Assembly (NCBI GenBank): GCA_916610825.1 | Contig: OU744452.1 | Location: 15,897,103 to 15,961,102 of the forward strand | DNA length: 64,000 nucleotides | Source of the DNA: Haliclystus octoradiatus | Taxonomy: Eukaryota > Cnidaria > Staurozoa > Stauromedusae > Haliclystidae | Direction: 5' to 3' | Shown: positions 1-30,340 of the stretch, piece after piece | Layout: the number at the start of each line of letters is the position of its first letter | Numbering within the stretch: the first letter of the stretch is position 1 | Program-made: the position numbers and the translations under genes | Notes under the pieces: model-generated | What the model saw: only the letters and a program-made list of their open reading frames with translations | Database searches by the model: none | Told to the model about the DNA's origin: nothing

Positions 1-54
1 TGTGATAGATTTAAATTTTAGGGTCGGGCTTTAACAAGCAAGTCTCTGTTAAAA

Positions 55-893
55 AATACTCACAGAAAATTTCTAAAAGTTGAAAGCTACTCACAGAAAA
101 TTTCTGAAAGTTGAAAGCTACTCACAGAAAATTTCTAAAAGTTGAAAGCTACTCACAGTAAACTTTTAAAAAAGTTGAAAGCTACTAACAGAAAATTTCT
201 AAAATTTGAATGCTACTCACAGAAAATTTTTAGAAGTTGAATGCTACTCACAGTAAATTTTTAAAAGTTGAAAGCTACTCACAGTAAACTTTGTAAAAAA
301 GTTAAAAGCTACTCACAGAAAATTTCTAAAAGTTGAAAGCTACTCACAGAAAATTTCTAAAAGTTGAATGCTATTCACAGTAAATTTCTAAAAGTTGAAA
401 GCTACTCACAGAAAATTTCTAAAAGTTGAAAGCTACTCACAGTAAACTTTAAAAAAAGTTGAAAGCTACTAACAGAAAATTTCTAAAAGTTGAATGCTAC
501 TCACAGAAAATTTTTAGAAGTTGAATGCTACTCACAGAAAATTTTTAGAAGTTGAATGCTACTCACAGTAAATTTTTAAAAGTTGAAAGCTACTCACAGT
601 AAACTTTGTAAAAAAGTTAAAAGCTACTCACAGAAAATTTCTAAAAGTTGAAAGCTACTCACAGAAAATTTCTAAAAGTTGAATGCTATTCACAGTAAAT
701 TTCTAAAAGTTGAAAGCTACTCACAGTAAATTTTTAAAAGTTAAAAGCTACTCACAGTAAATTTTTAAAAGTTGAATGCTACTCACAGTAAATTTTTAAA
801 AGTTGAAAGCTACTCACAGTAAATTTCTAAAAGTTGAAAGCTACTCACAGTAAATTTTTAAAAGTTGAATGCTACTCACAGTAAATTTCTAAT
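55..893. repeat. Satellite array of ~31-bp units with higher-order structure
   Basis: About 27 head-to-tail units of roughly 31 bp, each built around ACTCACAG followed by AAATTT, AAAAGTTGAA and GCT. Units differ by point changes (CACAGAAAA or CACAGTAAA; GAAAGC or GAATGC) and by 1-4 bp length changes. Marked variants recur at long spacing. The unit with GTAAACTTTG appears near 283 and again near 599, and the variant GCTATTCACAG near 370 and again near 686. This gives a higher-order period of about 316 bp with roughly one unit of slippage. The array ends where the sequence becomes unique before HTRA2. No coding potential is seen. Confidence 0.9.
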
Positions 894-1170
894 AAGAAAG
901 TTAATATGATAGTACTCATTCTTGACAATATTAAGAACTCATTACCACAAACAACTACTTTCAAATAGGTTTGTAAAGTTGCATAAATTAATATTATTGG
1001 CAATATTTATACCATCTGATTGATTTGAAATAGGATAAAGCTAAAAGTAATAAAAATTTCAAAAAATAGAAGCTGAGTAAAACTATTCATTTAATATTTA
1101 ATTTTATATCTATTCCTTGTTTCACAACAAAACGAATTGAAAATTGACTTACAACTATTAACATGTTATT

Positions 1171-4100
1171 TTATAATCTGGCTATTTGTTGTGGAGTTAT
1201 TGTCAACGCAACAAGAGCTTGGCCACGCTGTACTTGAATATTTATTGGTTTGCCTTGTAACACTGACTTGTGAACCTGTCCGGCTGAGTCAACAGCGTCA
1301 CCATTAATCGATACAATAACATCACCAGATATCAAACCAGCACTACAATAAATAATTTTAAACAATGAATTAATAATTGAAGTAAAGATGTTTTCTGTTA
1401 CTCGGAGTTTCACGCATTTAATTTGCGATCATCAAATGATTTACTAAAAAAATAAAAACAAACCACTAAAGTACAAAACATTAATGCATGCATAGACGCA
1501 ATATATGTCTATTATATTAATACAAAGGTTGTACAGTCAAACCTCTTATAACGGCTACCCCTGTAAAGCGGCCACCTGTCTATAGTGGTCACTCTTGCAA
1601 TGTCTAAAATAGTATTTTCTATTGAATCAAACCTGTATTTAAAGTCCACCTGTCTACAGTGGTCAATTTATCTACCTCTAGTAGTAAATAATACTTCACT
1701 GTAATACAAAAATACAATACAAAAAATACAAACATTTACGAGTGGTATGTTTTTAATTTTTTAGTAAACCGTCTGATGATCGCAAAATAAATGTGTGAAG
1801 CTCCCAGTAACGAAAAACACTGTTGCCTCATCTTTGTTTTAATTCTATATTATGCTCTGTTTTAAACATTGAGCACTCTCATACATGTGTTTACCTGATA
1901 TTATATTATAAACAATGAGTTAATAATGTGTAGTTTATCTTAATTTATCACAATAATTTATTCAGATGGAGCATTTGATCAAAAACGTCAGTGACAATAG
2001 TGAATTTTTAACGTTTCCGCTACATTCCCTAGCCATTTTCAAGGTATGGTTTACAAAAGGTATGTTCTAATGTATGTAACGAATGTAGCCGAAACGTTGT
2101 TCTAAATAAAAGTTCACTATTGCCATTGGCGTCTTTGATCAAATGTTTTACAAAGATTCTTTTCTTCAGATGGAACGTTATTTCTGATAATCAAGCGATG
2201 GTCAAATGAGCCAGCCCATTATATTATTGGATATATCGGACATTTGAAGCTATTAAATTCAGGCTCCTGGGAACTCTGTATCAAGTAAATATAAAAACTC
2301 TACTGTTTTAAGCGAAATAGTACGCCTATAGAGTAAAGTACATGCGGTTGAACTCGGTTAATATCCCCTCTTTAATACCCCACCTGTCTTAATATCACCA
2401 CATAAAACTGATTTCGATTTTCCATTCTCCATACAAACTCTCATAATCCTATCTCGCTTAATGTCCCCCTTTTCATCTGTACCAGAGGGGGGATATCAAG
2501 CAAGTTTGACTGTATAGTGAAATGAATTAATAAGACTGATCAAATTACCGTTCAGAGGGTGATCTTGGGGCAACTCTTGCAACCAAAACACCACTAGAGA
2601 CTTCATGATAATCAGCACTACGCTGCCTTAGATCTTCAACAAGACTTGGTGTTAATGTCAGCATTGTTATTCCTTAAAAACAAAATTGAAACGGAGATCA
2701 ACAAAAGCGTTGACAATATATAATGTTTTTGATTAAATCAAATTTGAAAACAACGACATATCCTATAACGACCACCTTCACATAGTGGCCACTTCTCTGT
2801 CTTGAAGGATTAGCTCAGATGGCAGAGCAACTGAACTCAGATCGGGTCATATCTGATCGACTGTGTTCAAATCCCCCAAAGGTCAACTCAGCCTTGACTT
2901 TATCTGAAACATCAAACAAGTACCATCTAAGGAAGGCGGATGGAATGGTTCAGAGGGAATTGCATTGTGAGTAGCTATGACGCATCATTGCGCATTGACA
3001 ATCAAGACCTATCTGCCATGAAATCTGTTGAAATTGATCTGCAGTGTCGCCGCTGAGATCAACAAAGAGCGTTCAAAATCATTGCTCTCAGCGAAGAAAA
3101 AAGCCACTCATCTAGAAATAGAGGAGTGGTATGGGGGTGCCTTTGGTAGGGCGACACCGTCTACATTACTTATTTTACTTCTCTGTCTCCAACGGACTTC
3201 AAATTGCTTTTTCGGCCAGTTAAAAGGCCTAGATTACTTGATGATGATCTTAAACATCTTGATAGACAACAACCATTTAAAATCTCTCGTAAATATAGTG
3301 GTGTATAAGATGTTATATAATTCAAAATTCATATATTTAGAATGTTTACAGTGAGATGCAGAAGCAAACTTAATTTTGTTGATTTACCCTAATTTAATAA
3401 TTGTTAATTCAAATGTTTGTGAATTAAATGATGATTATAATGATATCTTCTTAACATGTCCTATCGGTCGCATGTAAATGATTGAGTTCTCCTACGGTAT
3501 TTTATATTTTGATCATAGAACAAACAAGGCTAATTTAATTTAGTTTAATTTAGTTAAATAATGTATGTTCAGTTTTAATAAGTTTTAAAAAATACTTACG
3601 CTAATTAATAAAAAAAAAAAGATATCATAAAAATAAAATAAAAAAACAAGGCTGATCAAATGATCCTAGTACTACTTCAATGTGTAGGCTAATAGTCAAC
3701 CTAAATGTTAAACTTACCAATAAAAAATCTTTGAAAATGTTTTACTTTTCCAGAAGGTGTACGCGTAGTAGTAATACCATTTTCAACTCTTTTCTCTGCA
3801 GCATCAAGGAAATCTTTTGCAATATCAATTGGTATAGCAAATGAAATACCTGAGACAGCTTGGACAGTAATACTATTGATACCAATAACTTCACCATCCT
3901 AAAAGATTTCAAAATATACTTATTTCATACAAATGTATAGCGTAGACTATAACTCAGAGCCATCTATTTACAAGAGTTGGGACACGCTTTCATGTGCCGC
4001 TATCGTCTCCAATTGGACAGATGCCAGTCACGTGATTTTTGGATGCCATCTTTGTTCTTTTGGAAACAGGTTCTCAATCATTTCAAGTGAAACGCGCGAA

Positions 4101-6267
4101 AAATACAATACAATATGGCTGAAAAAAACAAACAACATTCTCCTGCACATGCGCACTGTTAAAAATGTGCTCGGGTCCAGGCAAAAAGATACAAAAATGG
4201 CAGAAGTGTCCCAACTCTTGTAAATAGATGGCTCTGCTATAACTGGAGTAGCAGAATCTGGCATTAAATGTCACCTTCTCACTCAGTCAATTATTTTTAA
4301 TTAAGATTACACATTAAATAAAATATCAGCCCACGGTCTGCGCTCGAAGACTATTTTTCAAACTTACAAATTTAATCGACTTACCAAATTAATCAATGGC
4401 CCACCAGAATTGCCAACCTTGATAAAAAAAGAAAGTGGATTGGTAGCATAATGTTGGCAATTCAAATCAATAAAGTATCTGAAATTCATCTGGTAGATCA
4501 GTGGCAAAGTGTCTGCACTATGTGCGGGAGGCCACGGTTCAATTCCTTGTTGCTGCATGTACATCGTAGTATTCAATTGTTTGTAAATTTGTTACGGTCC
4601 CCCAATAAACAAGAATACAAGGTAAGCCTAAGTCATTGTATACTGTAAAATGTAATATTATTATTAGGCCTATTAAAATAATGAACCACAATATGATCAA
4701 GAAGCAGTGTGTCGGTACTTACATTGATAGCAGCGTCAGTTTGTATGTATTGCATCTCACTGTTTGGAAGACCAAGTTCTCCAGCTGCGCGTTGCGTTGA
4801 CGACACAATTCCAGATGTGATGGTATTACTGAGCTGTAATGGACTACCAAGTGCAGCAACCCATTCGCCAGCACGTACACTTGTTGAACTGCCTAATTCA
4901 AGACATGGGAACTCCTAAAAGATTCAAAACAACATCCCAATACACACAATAGTTGAACATTTAAATGAAGTGACCACTGCAGACAGGTGGCTGCTTTGGG
5001 AAGGTAATAGTATTTAAGGGACAAGAGGCCCTCTTTAATCCAACCAAACATTTCTATGTCACTAAAATTTTACAGTCATGTGGAATCCCCTGTAAAAAAT
5101 ATCACATGTTTTAGTATGAAAATTCCAAATGGTGTCAGAGGGTGGTATATTTTCACACAGACAATTCTTATTGAAGCAGCTGACATGTGTCAAATTTTCA
5201 AAGTTTGTTGAACTCATTTTTACTTAGGTATTACAGTCCCTGGCCGTTCTAATGACAGATTATGGCAATCTTTGTGGTATCGTCAACATGTGTGCTTTCT
5301 TGCCTATTGTTTTTTTTTTCAGAAAGTAACGTAATTCAGCTTCCTTTTGAACCTGTTTCTTGTGGTCGTTGTCACACCACTTGGTTGTGATTTCTGTTGG
5401 ATTATTGTGACAACAGTCGAGTAGCGGCCAACAGCCACAAGAAACAGATTTCAAAGGGGACTGAATTACGTAAATTTTCTGAAAAAAAATCAATTAACGT
5501 GCAAGCACGCAGGCACCCATGTTGACAACATCGCAATCTTTGGATTCTGACTCCATCATAATGATTTAATAAATGAATTAACCTCTACAGAAAGACCACC
5601 TCTCTATAAAAACCATTCCTATTAAACTATCATGTAGATCTAAAATTTAAAGTGGAATATATACCTCATTTTTCTCTCCTTGTACTTGGATTACAGCTAG
5701 ATCAGTAATTGGATCGCTATCAATGATTGTTCCTTGATATTTCTTACCATCTGGCATTTTAATAACAACTTTTTCAGCGTCATCAACAACATGAGCATTT
5801 GTTAATACAAGACCATCTTTCGATACAAAAAAGCCTGATCCACAACCTGTTGGACCACCACGATGAAAAAATGAACGGCGATTTTTAGATGAAGTAACTT
5901 CTATAAATACAACACCAGGCGAACAACTTTCAACGGCATCTGCTATGAAATTATACATTTTTGATTTCTTTTGTTTTAATATTTTACTGTCATCGTATGG
6001 GCTACAATTTGCATATTTTAATGGGTTAAATTTAGGGCTTGAATTACTATTTTTCATCATGTCATATGCTAAAATACATCCTCCTCCTCCAATTATCAAT
6101 GCATAAATGCCAAACATTGATAACCTTTCATATTGTTTACTTTTGTGTTCGTCGTATTGATAATTGTTATGAGTTCCAAGAGGACGTACAAATTTACTTG
6201 GTAAACCATAAGTGTTCCTTCTAAAAAGCTTCTGAATAGCTCCTGATAATTTCCAAATTCTGCTCAT
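1171..6267 (-). CDS. HTRA2: HTRA2/Omi-like mitochondrial serine protease, six exons
   Basis: Exons on the minus strand: 6267-5665, 4914-4723, 4417-4385, 3898-3718, 2672-2549, 1342-1171. All introns are GT-AG and phases close, giving 434 residues (human HTRA2 has 458). Residues 1-30 are basic and hydroxylated like a mitochondrial targeting sequence. Residues 51-69 are a hydrophobic anchor ([16 protein letters not shown]). The trypsin-like fold carries the triad His159 (TNAHVV), Asp189 (ITDLAVI) and Ser269 (GNSGGP), followed by a C-terminal PDZ domain spread over the last two exons ([21 protein letters not shown]). The family acts as a quality-control protease of the mitochondrial intermembrane space. 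The ATG at 6267 is the first in frame and starts the presequence. An IAP-binding AVPS-type tetrapeptide after the anchor is not evident (AYDM instead). Introns hold a SINE, a second tRNA-derived repeat and several short DNA elements. The PDZ-bearing 3' end lies about 280 bp from the satellite. Confidence 0.95.
1375..1860. mobile_element. Foldback element with arms around CTGATGATCG, split by a TA-type MITE
   Basis: The arm at about 1383-1460 is the reverse complement of the segment at about 1745-1850. Both contain the sequence for GCGATCATCA, a CACGCATTT or CACACATTT block and a following CTTTACT stretch, with scattered mismatches. The spacer between them carries a separate TA-flanked element at 1534-1701. 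The same arms form the tighter palindrome at 34165-34352, so this is a dispersed family. It lies in HTRA2 intron 5, with its left arm only about 40 bp from the acceptor of the last exon. Exact ends and target duplication were not resolved. Confidence 0.5.
1534..1701. mobile_element. TA-flanked MITE, CAGT(G/C)AAACC terminus
   Basis: Begins CAGTCAAACCTCTTATAACG after TA and ends TTCACTG followed by TA. Internal blocks (CCACCTGTCTATAGTGGTCA, given twice with small changes) match the elements at 14116-14222 and 25589-25756. The TA target and CAGT termini suggest a Tc1/mariner (pogo-like) non-autonomous element. No transposase is present. Confidence 0.6.
1972..2145. mobile_element. Foldback MITE with CATTTGATCAAA ends
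   Basis: The two halves are near-reverse complements. The left half runs CATTTGATCAAAAACGTC, then CAATAGTGAA, then GTTTCCGCTACATTC. The right half is GAATGTAGCCGAAAC, TTCACTATTG, then GATCAAATG. Total 174 bp with no coding capacity. The flanks show no clear target duplication, so the superfamily is unassigned. Confidence 0.55.
2341..2512. mobile_element. TA-flanked MITE with GATATCCCCC subterminal blocks
   Basis: Left end CATGCGGTTGAACTCGG and right end CAAGTTTGACTG are imperfect inverted repeats, each next to TA. Subterminal blocks AATATCCCC and GGGGGGATAT are also inverted. Probably a pogo/mariner-type short element. A partial relative (ATATCCCCCCT) is visible near 27713. It sits in HTRA2 intron 5, just downstream of exon 5. 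Confidence 0.5.
2807..3182 (+). mobile_element. tRNA-derived SINE, family A, copy 1
   Basis: The head resembles a tRNA gene, with box A TAGCTCAGATGG at 2811 and box B GTTCAAATCCC about 50 bp downstream. The body of about 300 bp contains GGATGGAATGGT, CAGAGGGAATTGCATTGTG, GCGCATTGACAATC and CTTTGGTAGGGCGA. The same head and body occur in the opposite direction at 44010-44353, which defines the family. It lies in HTRA2 intron 4 in antisense orientation to that gene. The body did not match any SINE core domain that I can recall with confidence. Confidence 0.75.
3955..4236. mobile_element. hAT-type MITE, family 1, intact ends
   Basis: The terminal inverted repeats start CAGAGCCATCTATTTACAAG and continue to about 31 bp. 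The element is flanked by a perfect 8-bp duplication CTATAACT at 3947-3954 and 4237-4244. CAG ends with 8-bp duplications are the hAT signature. It is 282 bp, non-coding, and lies in HTRA2 intron 3. The open frames seen on both strands here are incidental. A second, inverted copy lies at 58290-58560. Confidence 0.85.
4485..4625 (+). mobile_element. tRNA-derived SINE, family B, copy in HTRA2 intron 2
   Basis: Box A-like TAGATCAGTGGC is followed by box B-like GGTTCAATTCC, then a short body with TTTGTAAATTTGTTA and GTCCCCCAATAAAC. The head also resembles the repeats at 9668-9850, 16657-16815 and 21833-21985. The body matches 9668-9850 and 37990-38115. Confidence 0.6.
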
Positions 6268-6649
6268 ATCACATTAAATTCCACGCTGCTACGCGCGATA
6301 TCAAACGCTCAATACATTACAGCCTTCCTTAATAAATTACTGTGTCAAACAAATCGTCTATTAATGAAACAACAACAAAAAACTGTGAAATGGATTGTAA
6401 CACGGAACAAAAATTTACATTGAAAAATTCACAAGGCCCTATCAGTTCGAAATAATGAACAAGCAGATGAGAAAAGATTATGTTTGAGAGAATGGAGACA
6501 AGTTGAACAACTCTAATATAATTTTAATGAAATATTGCGCCATATTCGAAATGCCTCCTTGCTCGACGTATGCGCATGCGTAAAAAGTATTTCTGTTCAT
6601 TATTTGTATCTCAAATTTGCCGCATGGGTCTTTTTTTTGATTTGCAAAA
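6268..6649. promoter_or_regulatory. Bidirectional promoter between HTRA2 and DHX15
   Basis: Only 382 bp separate the two divergent start codons, so both transcripts must initiate here unless start sites lie inside coding sequence. The strip has locally higher CpG content than its surroundings (GCGCCATATTCG, CGACGTATGCGCATGCG). No TATA box is obvious near either start. Promoter function is inferred from geometry and the NRF-1-like site. Confidence 0.65.
6571..6582. promoter_or_regulatory. NRF-1-like palindromic site
   Basis: TGCGCATGCGTA differs at one position from the NRF-1 consensus YGCGCAYGCGCR. NRF-1 sites are typical of TATA-less promoters of mitochondrial and RNA-processing genes, which fits both flanking genes. 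It lies about 70-80 bp upstream of the DHX15 ATG. Confidence 0.45.
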
Positions 6650-26994
<20,345 letters not shown>

Positions 26995-27241
26995 TTGTAT
27001 AGAACTGATGATAGAACAATGACTATACATTTTGTATACCTTTGATGGGATAAAGGTTATTATCCATAATCATATCCCTTTTGCAGGTGATAAAAATGTT
27101 CACATTACTTCCCTACCTTTTAAGTTGTAGTATTGTACCGATAACTTTACAACGGTTATCATTAATTTAGTATATAACTCGTCAACTACGCTATATATAG
27201 AAGCTGCAATCTATAAGTAAATAGGTTCAATTTGGAAATTT

Positions 27242-27247
27242 AATAAA
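27242..27247 (+). promoter_or_regulatory. Candidate DHX15 polyadenylation signal
   Basis: AATAAA lies 248 bp after the DHX15 stop codon and is the first canonical hexamer downstream. Use is inferred. Confidence 0.45.
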
Positions 27248-27526
27248 ATCCATTATGAATACAACATAAATAATTCATTTTTGATTAGTAATTACATTCA
27301 TATTAGTAACATTTCTAATTACGAAATTTACAAATATCTCCATTGTAAAATATAACTATTCACGACAGCGAAGTTATCTCAAAACCTTTTGATTGTCATA
27401 TTTTTTCAACCATCTTTCCAATTCAATTTTGAGTGGAATGAAATTGCGACAACTTTAGTCTTGAATTGCTATAACAGAATAAAATAGTTTGGTTGTATTG
27501 TAATTTTAGAAAGTCATTGCTTTTAA

Positions 27527-27708
27527 AGGAGCGACATTTACCGGCGGTCGCTACGAGCTCAACTTGAATTAGGCCTAGCGTAAATTCAACGATCAATGTC
27601 ATGGCATTGCTTCAAATTTTAAGTTTCAGCATGGTTTCAGGCACAAAAACAATACAAACGACAAACACGTGTCTATAAGCGCGTAAAGCCCACCTGTCAT
27701 TTTTTCCT
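27527..27708. mobile_element. TTAA-type MITE, copy 2
   Basis: AGGAGCGACATTTACCGGC on the left and GTCATTTTTTCCT on the right are imperfect inverted repeats, with TTAA at 27523-27526 and 27709-27712. Shares GCGTAAATTCAAC and GAGCTCAACTTGAATT blocks, in opposite orientation, with the copy at 22908. Confidence 0.7.
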
Positions 27709-28586
27709 TTAATATCCCCCCTCCCTTTGATGCTACTAGGAAATGGGTCATTGAAGGGGGTAAACGTGAGAGTTTATATGGGGAATGGACTGTACAGAGA
27801 ATATACAGTAGATAATGAAAAGGGCTTTGTAAGGAAAAGAGCGTTATGCTTATGAACGAAACGCATGTCAGATATCAGTTTGATGGTCAATTGGTTGACT
27901 TAAAAATAGCAGGATGCGAGAAATTAACTACGTCAGTGATAGTTAAAAATAGTCAGCGAAATGAAATATGTATAATAATGAGCGAGTTTGCTTATATATG
28001 TGGAACGTCACATTATAGTCACGATGTGTAATAACTACTGTATCAAATAAATCAATTTCGATGGCGTCTGTGTCCCCTTTTTATGATATAAGTTTGATTT
28101 TCGATGGCGCTCAACAATGCGTCGTAATGATACAGTATGATAACTTACTAACGAGGAAGAAAGGTTTTCTAGTAAGGTCTGCGCGCAGGCTAGTTTGTAA
28201 CTGACTGTACTATACATGCAGTATATTCTATACGACAAGACAGCAAATTATTGAAAGTTTATATTCATGCATCATGAAATGCCATTTTAAGCCTTTCAAA
28301 AGTATGAGTTCTAAAGGAGAGATTAGCCTGCATACAGACTAAAACGTTGTGAACTTTTACGGCAGATAGAAATGAGTGAATCCCGTTAATATTTTAATTT
28401 CTACAAACATTTTTGAAACATTTTTGATAGCTATAATGTGTACGACTAATGTATTACAGACAATAAATATAAATACGTGACATTGAGATAATGCATAAAT
28501 CGTAGAGATATTAAAAGGAGTGTGAATTGAACATACTTAAAAACATAAATATTGAAATTGTATCCGCACAGTAAAATCTGACTTAC

Positions 28587-28739
28587 CTCTTTCAAAGTTG
28601 CGGAGGTTTTGCTTCCTAAAGATGCTTTTCCTCTCGTTGCTTTACGTTTTTTATCGATTTGGGATTGTCCAAAAAGTAGCTCAGCTCTTTCTAGAATTCT
28701 TTTGCTGACTGTATACCACATAATTAAAAATACAAACAT
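28587..28739 (-). other. Orphan candidate exon, 51 codons then a strong donor
   Basis: From ATG at 28739 the frame runs 51 codons (starting MFVFLIMWYTVSKRILE, then a lysine/arginine-rich stretch KKRKATRGK and TSATLKE). It ends exactly at GAG|GTAAGT. A hydrophobic segment followed by a basic region is visible. The frame also extends upstream to an AG near 28806, so it could be an internal exon. No partner exons were recognised and no family is assigned. Confidence 0.2.
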
Positions 28740-29817
28740 CTTTCGATATACTTGTAAATGATTATAGATATGGCGAGATTCTTTCTGTAATAAAGCGTTC
28801 TCTGTATGCGACACGTTTATTTTAATACTTTTATTGAGTCATGACGAGTATAATTTCTATAGAAAACTTTTTACGAATTATGCTTTTTAGCCGTCTTAAT
28901 CTTATCGTTACGATTATCAATTACTATATATTTATCAAAGAAACATCTGCTTAACGCTAGTGGTTAATCATTCCATCTCTCCTCTTTCACGGCCCCAATG
29001 GGACAAGTAAAGTGAATGCCGCTTTACTTAACAACCTTAGTTCGTTACGTTACTTAGACCTCGGTTTACAAGAACTGATAATTTTAAAAATGAATACGAG
29101 AAGGGGTTATTCGTCAAAAATGAACAGCGAAATTAGAGATGAAATAATACCAAATCGAAGTGCCTGTTTTTGACTTGCGAGAAACAAACATTATTAAATG
29201 TTTCTAATGGCAAGGGGATCCGGGAAACATATTGTGACGTATATTGAGGATTTTAATTAATTGTCATTTATTGTTGCAATTAAATAAAAACTTTTTGCTT
29301 AATAAGTTTGATAAGAAGGCAAGCGATAGAATAGACGTAGTTTTGCGACGATTCGTCATAAAATAGACCTTTTTTATTGAAAAATGAAAATAATTTACGA
29401 TTTATCCTGAATTTTTGTAATTTTTCATCCAATGAACAATTGTTTTTATTGAAAACCTTTTAGACAACTGGTATCGTCGATGTATTCATGATAAAGCCCT
29501 ACCTATTTTATGTTCTTGTTTTATGTTAATGCTTAATATTTTAATTAAACTTTTTCTTTCAAAATTCGTTATCCTATGTTATGGTATAATTCGTTAATGG
29601 TAACGATGGCAACAGTATGTGATATTGCACTCAAGTTTATTAGATTAAATTTCTCAGCTGCTAAATTATGACTAATTACTTACGATCTCCTTTAATGATA
29701 ACACATGTATGTTATTAATATTAATAATAGTAATTATATAGTATTATATGCCGCTGAAGACGTGACTTCACATTGTGTAGAAAATAATCATACGTATATT
29801 TTATAATGTGCTACTTG

Positions 29818-30062
<245 letters not shown>

Positions 30063-30340
30063 ATTGCATGTAAAAGACATGCATGTAAAATATAGGCATT
30101 GAGTTCCTGGCATCCAATAGGCGAAATGTCTATGGTGGATAAAATAAGAGCAATCGCGATAGTGGAAACCAGAGAAAAATGATAAACAACTTTTCAAAAA
30201 GCGTAATTCAATTTACAGCATAAAAATTTACAATGTACAATATTAAATTTAGGGCATCTCAGATGATTACCACACAATGATAGTAAAATGTAATAGCTAA
30301 GCTGTATTTTGCGAAGGTCCAGTAGCACGAGGCTTTAAAG

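Noticed and set aside
2807-2880. Functional tRNA gene
   Set aside because: Boxes A and B are present, but the sequence belongs to a longer repeat with a second copy at 44010-44353 and no convincing acceptor-stem pairing was seen; treated as a SINE head.
3933-4274. Overlapping 60-96-residue frames on both strands, repeated at 58181-58498
   Set aside because: They coincide with the two copies of the hAT-type MITE family 1 and reflect its inverted-repeat sequence, not protein coding.
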